Shown: positions 23,336 to 33,561 of the stretch, piece after piece | How positions within the stretch are numbered: the stretch's first letter is position 1 | Layout of the letters: each line of letters begins with the position of its first letter | Source: CANKHJ01 sp035556495 | GTDB lineage: Bacteria > Pseudomonadota > Alphaproteobacteria > Rhizobiales > Xanthobacteraceae | DNA: 47,801 nucleotides | Direction of reading: 5' to 3' | Assembly (NCBI GenBank): GCA_035556495.1 | Contig: DATMEW010000149.1 | Location: 1-47,801 of the forward strand | Program-made: the position numbers and the translations under genes | Notes under the pieces: model-generated | The model's input: the letters and a program-made list of their open reading frames with translations, nothing else | The model's database searches: none | What the model was told of the DNA's origin: nothing

Positions 23336-24856
23336 GTGTTTGGCAAGCGATCCAGCCAACCGGCGCCTGTTCAACCGTCCTCCACGCCTGCGCCCGCGGT
23401 GGATCATGCGGCAATCAATGCTGTGCCTCCTTTGCAGTATTCGCCGAATGATGGGGGGGGCCTGGACATAACCCCTTCGGTTCATCGTCAGGAATCCAGG
23501 TCCATGCATGGCGTCGCGGTGGCGCCGCCTCTTGCTCCGGCCGCGACCGAAACAAGACGCTCGGAAAATTACTATGAGATCAAGGGCTCGATCTTCGGCG
23601 CATTGATCGAAGCGATCGACCTCGCTCAACTGGCCAAGCTTGACGGAGATTCCGCGCGCGAGGAAATCCGCGACATTGTCAACGAAATCATCGCGATCAA
23701 GAACATCGTGATGTCGATTGCCGAGCAGGAGGAGCTGCTCGACGATATCTGCAACGATGTGCTTGGATATGGGCCGCTCGAACCGCTTCTGGCCCGGGAT
23801 GATATCGCCGATATCATGGTCAACGGGTCCGGGACGACCTTCATCGAAGTGAAGGGCAAGATCCAGAAGACAGGCATCCGCTTCCGCGACAATCAGCAGC
23901 TTCTCAATATCTGCCAGCGTATCGTCAGCCAGATCGGCCGGCGCGTGGACGAATCTTCGCCGATCTGCGACGCGCGCCTGCCGGACGGTTCCCGCGTCAA
24001 CGTCATCGTACCGCCGCTTGCGATCGATGGCCCGGCCCTCACTATCCGCAAGTTCAAGAAGGACAAGCTGACACTCGACCAACTCGTCCGGTTCGCCACG
24101 ATCACCCCGGAAGGTGCGGAGATTCTCAAGATACTGGGCCGCTGCCGGGTCAACCTGCTGGTATCGGGCGGCACCGGCTCCGGAAAGACCACGCTGCTCA
24201 ACTGCCTGACCCAGTTCATCGACAACGACGAGCGCATCATCACCTGCGAAGATGCCGCCGAACTCCAGCTTCAGCAGCCTCACGTCGTGCGGCTGGAAAC
24301 CCGCCCCCCCAACCTGGAGGGCGAAGGCCAGATCTCCATGCGCGATCTCGTGCGCAACTGTCTGCGCATGCGTCCCGAGCGGATCATCGTCGGCGAGGTC
24401 CGCGGCCCGGAAGCCTTCGACCTGTTGCAAGCCATGAACACCGGCCATGACGGCTCCATGGGCACGCTGCACGCGAACAATCCGAGAGAAGCGCTGTCGC
24501 GCCTGGAGTCGATGATCACAATGGGCGGCTATTCGCTGCCATCACGCACCATCCGCGAGATGATCTGCGCTTCGGTCGATGTGGTGATTCAGGCCGCCCG
24601 CCTGCGGGACGGCTCCCGGCGTATCACGCACATCACGGAAGTGATGGGGATGGAGGGCGACGTCATCATCACGCAGGACCTGTTCCTCTACGACATGATC
24701 GGAGAGGACGAGCGCGGCAACATCATCGGCCGCCATCGCTCCACGGGAATCGGGCGCCCGCGTTTCTGGGATCGCGCGCGCTACTATGGCGAAGATCAGC
24801 GGCTTGCCGCCGCTCTCGATGCTTCGGCTTCGATCAGCGAAGAACTCGGCGCATAG
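23336..24856 (+). CDS. cpaF: Tad pilus secretion ATPase CpaF (TadA)
   Basis: Hexameric AAA+-like type II/IV secretion ATPase driving Flp polymerisation. 506 residues: a disordered proline-rich N-terminus (1-75), an N-terminal helical domain, then the GspE/VirB11 core with Walker A GGTGSGKTT (278-286), the Asp box (ITCEDAAELQLQ), Walker B (RPERIIVGEVRG) and His box (HDGSMGTLHANNPREALSR). GTG start with GAGGAGG nine bases upstream. Codons 40-42 contain a run of eight G (23453-23460). Confidence 0.96.
   Translation: MFGKRSSQPAPVQPSSTPAPAVDHAAINAVPPLQYSPNDGGGLDITPSVHRQESRSMHGVAVAPPLAPAATETRRSENYYEIKGSIFGALIEAIDLAQLAKLDGDSAREEIRDIVNEIIAIKNIVMSIAEQEELLDDICNDVLGYGPLEPLLARDDIADIMVNGSGTTFIEVKGKIQKTGIRFRDNQQLLNICQRIVSQIGRRVDESSPICDARLPDGSRVNVIVPPLAIDGPALTIRKFKKDKLTLDQLVRFATITPEGAEILKILGRCRVNLLVSGGTGSGKTTLLNCLTQFIDNDERIITCEDAAELQLQQPHVVRLETRPPNLEGEGQISMRDLVRNCLRMRPERIIVGEVRGPEAFDLLQAMNTGHDGSMGTLHANNPREALSRLESMITMGGYSLPSRTIREMICASVDVVIQAARLRDGSRRITHITEVMGMEGDVIITQDLFLYDMIGEDERGNIIGRHRSTGIGRPRFWDRARYYGEDQRLAAALDASASISEELGA
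23453..23460. repeat. G8 homopolymer inside cpaF
   Basis: Eight G in a row encode Gly40-Gly42 in the non-conserved N-terminus. Gain or loss of one base would stop translation of the ATPase. Long G tracts of this kind are mutable in many bacteria. Confidence 0.9.
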
Positions 24857-24890
24857 GCAACATCCAGCGCCATCGATGGAATGAATTTCC

Positions 24891-25859
24891 ATGGAAACTC
24901 TAGCTCTCGCGTTCCTGGTCAGCGTAGCGATCGGCGGCATCGCCTGGGTGCTGCTTCATCCCATGCTGTCCGCCAGCAGGAAAGCGGACCAGCGCCAGGC
25001 CGAAATCGCGCGCCCGGTAGCAGTGGTTCGCGCGTCCCGCGACCCTCAGAAGATGCGACGCACGCAAGTCGAGGATACGCTCAAGGAACTTGAGGCCCGG
25101 CACAAGGCGAAATCTTCCGTTCCGCTTCAGACGCGGATTGCCCAGGCCGGGCTGGAGATCAGCAAGCAGACTTTCCTGATGATCGCGGCGGGAGCCGGAA
25201 TCGCCATTTTTCTTCTGGTGATGGCGCTCGACTTCGGCTTGCTCATCGCTTTGCCCATGGGTTTTGCGGCGGGCGCGGGGGTGCCTCTGTGGGTGCTGAA
25301 ATATCTCAAACAGAAACGCGAAAACAAATTTCTCGTAGGATTTCCCGACGCGGTCGATACCGTCGTACGCGGGATCAAGGCGGGGCTGCCGCTGCTCGAC
25401 AGCCTCAAGGTCATCGCCAACGACGCACCGGAACCGATCCGTAGTGAATTCAAGCTCATCGTTCAAACCCAGACGATCGGAATTCCTATCGGGGAAGCCT
25501 GCGGCAAGCTCTACGAGCGGATTCCCCTGCCGGAGGCCAATTTCTTCGGCATCGTGATCGGCATTCAGCAGAAGGCCGGCGGCAATCTGTCCGAAGCTCT
25601 CGGAAATCTTTCCAAGGTTTTGCGCGACCGCAAGAAGATGAAAGCCAAGATTCAGGCGATGTCGATGGAGGCAAAGGCCTCCGCAGGCATCATCGGCGCG
25701 CTTCCTATTGCCGTCATGCTGCTCGTCTATCTTTCCAGCCCCGCATATATCTCCCTGCTGTGGACCGAACCGCTTGGCCGCCTGATGCTGGCGGCAAGCG
25801 CCGTATGGATGTTCATCGGCGTGATGGTGATGAAGAAGATGATCAATTTCGATTTCTGA
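24891..25859 (+). CDS. tadB: Tad inner-membrane platform protein TadB
   Basis: One of two GspF-domain proteins forming the platform that CpaF acts on. 322 residues: N-terminal helix, a cytoplasmic region, two helices (about 92-135), the T2SSF domain (FPDAVDTVVRGIKAGLPLLDSLKVIANDAPEP ... GGNLSEALGNLSKVLRDRKKMKAKIQAMSMEAKASA) and two C-terminal helices. Lies 34 bases after cpaF and 20 before tadC. Confidence 0.94.
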   Translation: METLALAFLVSVAIGGIAWVLLHPMLSASRKADQRQAEIARPVAVVRASRDPQKMRRTQVEDTLKELEARHKAKSSVPLQTRIAQAGLEISKQTFLMIAAGAGIAIFLLVMALDFGLLIALPMGFAAGAGVPLWVLKYLKQKRENKFLVGFPDAVDTVVRGIKAGLPLLDSLKVIANDAPEPIRSEFKLIVQTQTIGIPIGEACGKLYERIPLPEANFFGIVIGIQQKAGGNLSEALGNLSKVLRDRKKMKAKIQAMSMEAKASAGIIGALPIAVMLLVYLSSPAYISLLWTEPLGRLMLAASAVWMFIGVMVMKKMINFDF

Positions 25860-25879
25860 ATCGCAACTTCGAGACGGAC

Positions 25880-26863
25880 ATGGTCGAACTTCTCATAGAC
25901 AAGCTTCACGACACGCGATTTCTGGCGATGCTGCTTGCCGGGCTGGCGACGGCCGCGACCATCATGACCCTGGCCATGCCGCTGCTCGCAGCCGACTCGC
26001 TTTCCAAGCGCATGAAATCGGTCGCGCTCGAACGCGAGAAGATCCGTCAGCGAGAACGTGAACGACTTGCCCGCAACGACAAAGTGAGCCTGCGGCAATC
26101 CCCCCGCCAGTTCGTCCAGAACATCGTTGAACGGCTCAACCTGAACAAATGGGTAGGGCAGGAAGAAGCCCGGATCCTGCTCCAGCAGGCAGGCTATCGC
26201 GGCCAGGCCCCCTACATCACCTTTCTGTTCTTCCGAATGGTGGCGCCGATCGCCCTGCTCGGCGCGACCGCGCTCTACATCTTCGTGCTGCTCGACCTCG
26301 ACTACAGTTTGACCGTCAAGTCGGGCATCTGTATCGCCGCCGCCTATCTCGGCATGCAGGCGCCCTCACTGTTCCTCAAAAACCAGATACAGAAGCGGCA
26401 ATTGTCGATCCGGCGTGCTTTCCCGGATGCGCTCGACCTGCTGCTGATCTGCGTCGAATCCGGCATGTCCATCGAGGTCGCTTTCCGGAAAGTCAGCAAC
26501 GAGATCGGCTCGCAATCCATCGCGCTCGCGGAAGAACTGACGCTGACAACGGCTGAATTGTCGTATCTGCCGGACCGCCGGCAGGCATACGAAAATCTCG
26601 GAAGGCGCGCGAATATCGAGGGTGTGAAGTCGGTCTGTCTCGCTCTCCAGCAGGCAGAGCGCTATGGCACGCCGCTTGGACAGACGCTGCGCGTCATGGC
26701 TCAGGAAAATCGCGACATGCGCATGTCGGAGGCAGAGAAGAAAGCTGCTGCGCTGCCGCCGAAGCTGACAGTGCCTATGATCCTGTTCTTTCTGCCGGTG
26801 CTGTTCGTCGTCATCCTCGGACCGGCGGCGATTCGCGTGATGGGTGTCGGCCTCGCGGACTGA
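25880..26863 (+). CDS. tadC: Tad inner-membrane platform protein TadC
   Basis: Second GspF-type platform protein, 327 residues. N-terminal helix, charged cytoplasmic stretch rich in Arg/Glu, two helices, then the T2SSF core (FPDALDLLLICVESGMSIEVAFRKVSNEIG ... LGQTLRVMAQENRDMRMSEAEKKAA) and a final helix. The start follows the family N-terminus; the open frame extends upstream into tadB but that part is not conserved. Last gene of the rightward operon and convergent with tadD. Confidence 0.94.
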   Translation: MVELLIDKLHDTRFLAMLLAGLATAATIMTLAMPLLAADSLSKRMKSVALEREKIRQRERERLARNDKVSLRQSPRQFVQNIVERLNLNKWVGQEEARILLQQAGYRGQAPYITFLFFRMVAPIALLGATALYIFVLLDLDYSLTVKSGICIAAAYLGMQAPSLFLKNQIQKRQLSIRRAFPDALDLLLICVESGMSIEVAFRKVSNEIGSQSIALAEELTLTTAELSYLPDRRQAYENLGRRANIEGVKSVCLALQQAERYGTPLGQTLRVMAQENRDMRMSEAEKKAAALPPKLTVPMILFFLPVLFVVILGPAAIRVMGVGLAD

Positions 26864-26884
26864 GGCCGGCTCCCACCCGGATGA

Positions 26885-27682
26885 TCAAGCCGGGCCGTCC
26901 CGATCCCGGCCGGCCGCGCCGCCGAGGCGCTTGAAACGGTCCGTAGCAAGCATGTCCTTCAGGTAGGCGACATTCTCCGCAGCCCGATCCGGAGGCAGGT
27001 CGGCCCGCGCAATGCTTTCAGCCTCCGCAAAACGGCCTCGCAGGCCCACCACGAGCGCGAGATTCTGACGCACGCGGGGATCGACCTTTCCACCGGCAAT
27101 AGCCTGCCGCAAGGTCTTTTCCGCGAGCGGCAGATCGTTGGAAAGCGCGTAGGACAGCCCGAGATTTGAGAGAACAGACGGTTCGTTCGGCGCAATCTTG
27201 AGAGCCGAAGCATAATAGCGCTGGCCATCCTTGTGCCGCCCCATCTGGTCCAGCACCGCGCCCTGAACGGAAAGAATGCGCCAGTCCGGCTTGTCGGGCG
27301 TATGAGCCCGCCCAAGAACGTCGAGCGCCCGCTTGAAATCTCCAACATCGGCAAGAGCACGGCCGAACGCGCCGAGAACCTTCATATTGTTCGGGTTCTG
27401 TATGGCGCTCTGCTCAAGCACTGCGACGGCCTGGGCCCGCTGTTCGCTCATGCGCAATGCCTGCGCATAGCTGATCGCCGCCTCCGGATCCTTCGGATTG
27501 GATTTGTAGCGCTCGCCCCATGCTTCCGTGACCTGACGCAGTTGCGTGTCGGACACGTTGCCGCCGATCGAGCCCGTAATATCCGAGTTTTGAGCGGTGG
27601 TCTTGCAGCCGGCACTGGCGCCCGCGAGCAGCGCGACGACCGCGACGGACCTGAATAGAGCAAAGCTTCGGTTCTGATTCAT
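26885..27682 (-). CDS. tadD: TPR lipoprotein TadD
   Basis: Outer-membrane-type lipoprotein with tetratricopeptide repeats needed for Tad assembly. 265 residues; lipobox ASAGC gives lipidated Cys26. Several TPR motifs follow (e.g. PEAAISYAQALRMSEQRAQAVAVLEQ, VLSNLGLSYALSNDLPLAEKTLRQAI). Read toward tadC, so it has its own promoter; the upstream DNA carries a TTAACC inverted repeat. The ATG beginning MNQNRSF was chosen over an earlier GTG because it gives a normal signal peptide. Confidence 0.92.
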   Translation of the reverse strand: MNQNRSFALFRSVAVVALLAGASAGCKTTAQNSDITGSIGGNVSDTQLRQVTEAWGERYKSNPKDPEAAISYAQALRMSEQRAQAVAVLEQSAIQNPNNMKVLGAFGRALADVGDFKRALDVLGRAHTPDKPDWRILSVQGAVLDQMGRHKDGQRYYASALKIAPNEPSVLSNLGLSYALSNDLPLAEKTLRQAIAGGKVDPRVRQNLALVVGLRGRFAEAESIARADLPPDRAAENVAYLKDMLATDRFKRLGGAAGRDRDGPA

Positions 27683-27741
27683 GCTGAAAAGCCCGACACG
27701 TCTGCCGGCCTTGACCGGCACCAGGCTTTCTCAATAAGTCG

Positions 27742-27762
27742 TTAACCCTAATGTCAGGTTAA
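27742..27762 (-). promoter_or_regulatory. TTAACC inverted repeat / CtrA-like site upstream of tadD
   Basis: TTAACC-N9-GGTTAA is a perfect dyad. On the minus strand it also reads TTAA-N7-TTAG, one mismatch from the CtrA core. It lies 60-80 bases before tadD and about 70 bases before the divergent aminopeptidase. Confidence 0.42.
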
Positions 27763-27830
27763 TAGGGGCCGCTTCTCGGAACGAAGCCGGCATGCTAGTG
27801 GCGGAACCATACACGAGGCAGCGAGGACCC

Positions 27831-29216
27831 ATGTTTCCCAGCTTCTCCCCGGCCGACAGCCGCGCCACACCCATCACCTTCGTAGCGCCGGAGACATGGC
27901 CAGCGATCCGCGAGCAACTGGCCCCGTCAGCCCGGCATTTCGCAGAATCCGCCGGTTTCGAGCCGAAGCCGGGACGGCATCTGCTGCTGCCGGAGATCGA
28001 CGGCACACTCGCGGGCGTGCTCTTCGCGATGGAGGGTGATGACGCCGGCAACCGCGATCCGTTCCGCGCCGGACGGCTTGCGGACCTGCTGCCGGAAGGC
28101 AACTATCGCTTCGCTAACGAGCCTCATGACGCGCGGCTCGCCGCCCTCGCCTTCGCGCTGCACGGCTATCGCTTCGCGCGCTACCGGAAAGCGTCGTCGC
28201 CATCCGCGCGGCTCGCCCTGCCCGGCGGAATCGAGGTCGACGACCTTACCCGCATCGCCGAGGGCGTGTTCCTCGCCCGTGACCTTGTGAACACGCCAGC
28301 CAATGACATGGGTCCCGCGGAACTGGCGGAAGCCGCCGAAGTGTTGGCGCGCCGCCATGACGCTTCTTTCAGCACCATCGTCGGCCACGATCTCGTGGCG
28401 CGGAACTTTCCGCTCATCCATGCTGTCGGCCGCGCGGCGGCTCCCGGCCGCGAGCCCCGCCTCATCGACCTTGCCTGGGGCGATCCGGACGCGCCCAAGG
28501 TGACGCTGGTCGGCAAGGGCGTCTGCTTCGATACCGGCGGACTCGACATCAAGCCCGACAGCGCCATGCTGAACATGAAGAAGGACATGGGCGGCGCAGC
28601 CGCCGTGCTGGCGCTCGCGCATATGGTCATGTCGCGCGGGCTCAAGCTGCGGCTGCGAGTCCTGATTCCGGCGGTGGAGAATGCTGTCTCTGCTGACTCA
28701 TTCCGTCCTCGCGACATCTATCGTTCCCGCAAGGGCCTGACGGTGGAGATCGGAAACACCGACGCCGAGGGCCGGCTGGTGCTGGCGGACGCGCTGGCGC
28801 TGGCCTGCGAGGAGGAGCCTGACCTGCTGGTGGACATGGCAACGCTGACGGGCGCGGCCCGCGTGGCGCTAGGTCCGGACATTCCGCCCTTCTACACCGA
28901 CGATGATCAACTCGCCGCCGATCTCTCGCGCCATGCGCTTGCCGAGAACGACCCGCTGTGGCGGCTGCCGCTCTGGCGCGGCTACGACTCGATGCTGGAT
29001 TCGAAAGTCGCCGACATGAACAACGTCTCGGCCGGCGGCTTCGCCGGGTCCATCACCGCCGCTCTGTTCCTGCGCCGTTTCGCGGAGGCCGCGAAGGCGT
29101 GGCTGCATGTCGATATCTTCGCGTGGAACCCATCGGCAAAAGCGGGCCGACCCGAAGGCGGCGAGTGCCAGGCGGCTCGCGCGGTCTACGCGCTGCTGTG
29201 CGAGCGCCATGGCTGA
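27831..29216 (+). CDS. M17-family leucyl aminopeptidase
   Basis: Cytosolic two-metal aminopeptidase releasing N-terminal residues from peptides. 461 residues. The M17 signature NTDAEGRL lies at 309-316 and the metal/catalytic residues are visible: KGVCFDTGG (Lys229, Asp234), DMGGAAAV (Asp252), Asp311, Glu313 and Arg315. The N-terminal domain is divergent from E. coli PepA, as in the PepB-like alphaproteobacterial group. ATG with GAGGA upstream. Overlaps the next gene by eight bases (ATGGCTGA), so both products are probably made together. Confidence 0.93.
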   Translation: MFPSFSPADSRATPITFVAPETWPAIREQLAPSARHFAESAGFEPKPGRHLLLPEIDGTLAGVLFAMEGDDAGNRDPFRAGRLADLLPEGNYRFANEPHDARLAALAFALHGYRFARYRKASSPSARLALPGGIEVDDLTRIAEGVFLARDLVNTPANDMGPAELAEAAEVLARRHDASFSTIVGHDLVARNFPLIHAVGRAAAPGREPRLIDLAWGDPDAPKVTLVGKGVCFDTGGLDIKPDSAMLNMKKDMGGAAAVLALAHMVMSRGLKLRLRVLIPAVENAVSADSFRPRDIYRSRKGLTVEIGNTDAEGRLVLADALALACEEEPDLLVDMATLTGAARVALGPDIPPFYTDDDQLAADLSRHALAENDPLWRLPLWRGYDSMLDSKVADMNNVSAGGFAGSITAALFLRRFAEAAKAWLHVDIFAWNPSAKAGRPEGGECQAARAVYALLCERHG

Positions 29217-30063
29217 CGCTGCGCGCCTCGACCCTCGCATTACGCCCGCCCGCGGCGACATCGCCGCCGCCTTTCTGCGCGGGCAGGTCACAGCGGCGCG
29301 CTATGTCGAGGGCGAGATCTTCGCGGTGATCGCGCCACAGGCGCCGATGCGCCGGGCGCCGCGACCCGATGCCGTGCTGGACACGGAAGCTTTGTACGGC
29401 GAGCGCATCACCGTCTATGATCGCACCGAAGACGGCTGGGCCTGGGGCCAACTTGAACAGAACGGCTATGTCGGCTGGATTCCGGAAGCGGCGCTAGCGC
29501 GACCCGGCCCCATGCCGACCCACAAGGTCGCGGCCCTGCGTACGCTGATCTTTCCCGGCCCGTCCATCAAGCTGCCGCCGCTGGAGATGCTGCCGTTCGG
29601 CGCGATGCTGGCGGTCGAGACACTCGCGCCGCCCTTCGCGGTGCTCGCGGCCGGCGGGCATGTGCCGCTGGTGCATCTCGTTCCCGTTTCGCACACGGAA
29701 GCCGATCCCGTGGCCGTCGCGGAGCGGCTGCTCGGCGCGCCATATCTGTGGGGCGGCAGATCGAGCCTCGGCCTCGATTGTTCAGCGCTGGTGCAGACGG
29801 CGCTCACCGCCTGCGGCATTTCCTGTCCGCGTGACAGCGACATGCAGGAAGCCGCGCTCGGCCGTGCTATCGACATGCAGGAAATCCGCGGTGGCGACCT
29901 GCTGTTCTGGCCCGGCCACGTCGCAATGGCGCGCGACGCCATGACCATGATCCATGCCAATGCGTTCCACATGGCAGTCGCCATCGAGCCGATAGAAGTG
30001 GCGCTGGCGCGCATCGCGGCCTCGGGCAGCACGCTGTCGTCCGTCAGGCGCGTGATGGATTAA
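29209..30063 (+). CDS. NlpC/P60 family cell-wall peptidase with SH3 domains
   Basis: Probable gamma-D-glutamyl-diamino-acid endopeptidase acting on peptidoglycan peptides. 284 residues: two bacterial SH3-like domains (about 35-160; LYGERITVYDRTEDGWAWGQL, GYVGWIP) and the NlpC/P60 domain with catalytic Cys191 (LGLDCSALVQ), His237 (PGHVAM) and His249 (MIHANAFH). No signal peptide, so it may act on muropeptides recycled in the cytoplasm; the overlap with a cytosolic aminopeptidase fits that idea. That pairing is common in Rhizobiales. Ends tail-to-tail with the next gene with a four-base overlap. Confidence 0.92.
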   Translation: MADAARLDPRITPARGDIAAAFLRGQVTAARYVEGEIFAVIAPQAPMRRAPRPDAVLDTEALYGERITVYDRTEDGWAWGQLEQNGYVGWIPEAALARPGPMPTHKVAALRTLIFPGPSIKLPPLEMLPFGAMLAVETLAPPFAVLAAGGHVPLVHLVPVSHTEADPVAVAERLLGAPYLWGGRSSLGLDCSALVQTALTACGISCPRDSDMQEAALGRAIDMQEIRGGDLLFWPGHVAMARDAMTMIHANAFHMAVAIEPIEVALARIAASGSTLSSVRRVMD

Positions 30064-30704
30064 CCGGCAAGAACCTCGCTCAGACGGTGCCGGTTCAAAG
30101 CCAGCCAATGCAGGCCGAGCAGGCAGGGACCGTTGCGGATGTCGCCACGCCCCAGCGCAGCAACCACCTCGGCGATCGGCGCGATTATCGTCTCGATGCG
30201 CTCGCCCTCATGAGCCATGCCGGCATGACGCGCAACGCGCGTGGAATCCACCGCCGCCACGAACAGCGTGATTTCCTCGTCCGTCAGTCCGGGTGAAGTG
30301 AGGAAGGTGAACAGCTCGACCATCGCGGCCGGCGCGACGCCGATTTCTTCCGCGCATTCGCGCCGCGCGGCTGCGGCGGCGTCCTCGCCGGTATCGACCC
30401 GGCCGGCGGGTATTTCGAGAAGATCGCCATAGCCGTTGGCGAGCTGCGCAGCCGGGCGGAACTGGCGGATCAGCACCACGGCATCCCGCTCGGGATCGAC
30501 GGCGACGACCGCCACCGCCTTCCCGCCGCGGATAAAATCATGCTGCTTCGGCGGCGTCCCGGGCAGGTCGTCCGGCAGGCTGAAGGTAAAACGATCGAAG
30601 GCGAAAAAGCCCTTCGCCAGCGTGTGTGGGCCGGACAGTTCGATGGATGACGGCAAGTCCGACAACGCGGAGGTCACGCCTTGCGGCTTCTTCGCCATTG
30701 CCAC
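30060..30704 (-). CDS. ADP-ribose pyrophosphatase-type Nudix hydrolase
   Basis: 214 residues. Full Nudix box GRVDTGEDAAAAARRECAEE (101-120) then IGV, preceded by the ADPRase-type beta segment (AVVLIRQFRPAAQLANGYGDLLEIPA) and followed by the ADP-ribose-class Pro 15-17 residues after the box (TSPGLTDEEITLFVA). It likely hydrolyses ADP-ribose to AMP and ribose 5-phosphate. Located 14 bases downstream of the yej ATPase gene, so possibly co-transcribed with the transporter. Confidence 0.9.
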   Translation of the reverse strand: MAMAKKPQGVTSALSDLPSSIELSGPHTLAKGFFAFDRFTFSLPDDLPGTPPKQHDFIRGGKAVAVVAVDPERDAVVLIRQFRPAAQLANGYGDLLEIPAGRVDTGEDAAAAARRECAEEIGVAPAAMVELFTFLTSPGLTDEEITLFVAAVDSTRVARHAGMAHEGERIETIIAPIAEVVAALGRGDIRNGPCLLGLHWLALNRHRLSEVLAG

Positions 30705-30718
30705 CTCGCTACGAACCG

Positions 30719-32365
<1,647 letters not shown>

Positions 32366-32381
32366 GACTTGCCATCCATCG

Positions 32382-33560
32382 TCATACGAAGGTCTTTCGC
32401 GGGTCGAAGGCGTCGCGCACCGCCTCGCCGATGAAGATCAGCAGCGAGAGCATCACCGCAAGCGTGACGAAACCGGAAATGCCGAGCCATGGCGCCTGAA
32501 TGTTGGCTTTGCCCTGCGCCAGCATCTCGCCCAGCGAGGCCGAGCCCGGCGGCAGACCGAAGCCGAGAAAATCCAGTGCCGTCAGCGTCATCACCGAAGA
32601 TGACAGGATGAACGGCAGGAAGGTCATGGTCGCGACCATGGCGTTCGGAAGGAGATGCCGGAACATGATGACGGCATTGGAAACGCCGAGCGCGCGGGCG
32701 GCCTGGATATATTCGAAATTGCGCCCGCGCAGGAACTCAGCGCGCACCAGCCCGACCAGCGCCACCCACGAGAACAGCAGCAGGATGCCGAGCAGGACGA
32801 AAAAGCCCGGCGTCAGCACCGAGGAGATGATGAGCAGGAGATAGAGCGAGGGAATGGCTGTCCAGACCTCGATGAAGCGCTGGAACAACAGATCCGTCCA
32901 GCCGCCGAAATAGCCCTGCACAGCGCCGGCCGCAACGCCGATGATCGAACTGAACAGCGTGAGCGTCAGGCCGAACAGCACAGAGATGCGGAAGCCATAG
33001 ATCAGACGCGCCACCACATCGCGCCCCTGATCGTCGGTCCCGAGCCAGTTGTATTCGAGGTCGCGGCAGCCCGAGAGGCCCTTGCGCTCGGCGACGGGCC
33101 GGCACTCATCCTCCGTCAGCATCCATGTCGGCTTGGAAGGCGCAGGTGTCGGCAGGTCGAGATTGTGGGTCGTGTAGGAATAGCGCACCGGCGGCCACAG
33201 CATGAAGCCGCCCTTGTCCGCGATCAGCTTCTGGAGATAGGGATCGCGATAGTCCGCCGCGGTCTCGAAATCGCCGCCGAAGGCAGTTTCAGGATAGCTC
33301 ACAACAGCCGGAAAATAGACGCCGTCATCGAACTTGATGAAAAACGGTTTGTCGTTGGCGATGAATTCCGCGAACAGCGTCACCACGAACAACATGGTGA
33401 AAATCCAGAGTGACCAGTAGCCGCGACGGTTCGCCTTGAAGTTCTCCCAGCGGCGACGATTGATCGGCGACAGCGTGAGCCGTCGCCGTCGCTCCGGCGG
33501 GGCGACAAGCGCCGCGGGGGCCGTCTCCGCAGGCTCGGGCGTATCGAAGCGGGCATCCAT
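32382..33560 (-). CDS. yejE: Peptide ABC transporter permease (YejE type)
   Basis: 392 residues. The YejE hallmark is a long periplasmic loop between helix 1 (about 47-67) and the rest, with WPPVRYSYTTHNLDLPTPAPSKPTW and NWLGTDDQGRDVVARLIYGFRISVLFG. Five further helices follow and the cytoplasmic EAA loop is seen (NFEYIQAARALGVSNAVIMFRHLLPNA). Ends with RDAFDPRKTFV. One base separates it from the second permease gene. Confidence 0.94.
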   Translation of the reverse strand: MDARFDTPEPAETAPAALVAPPERRRRLTLSPINRRRWENFKANRRGYWSLWIFTMLFVVTLFAEFIANDKPFFIKFDDGVYFPAVVSYPETAFGGDFETAADYRDPYLQKLIADKGGFMLWPPVRYSYTTHNLDLPTPAPSKPTWMLTEDECRPVAERKGLSGCRDLEYNWLGTDDQGRDVVARLIYGFRISVLFGLTLTLFSSIIGVAAGAVQGYFGGWTDLLFQRFIEVWTAIPSLYLLLIISSVLTPGFFVLLGILLLFSWVALVGLVRAEFLRGRNFEYIQAARALGVSNAVIMFRHLLPNAMVATMTFLPFILSSSVMTLTALDFLGFGLPPGSASLGEMLAQGKANIQAPWLGISGFVTLAVMLSLLIFIGEAVRDAFDPRKTFV

Positions 33561-33561
33561 C

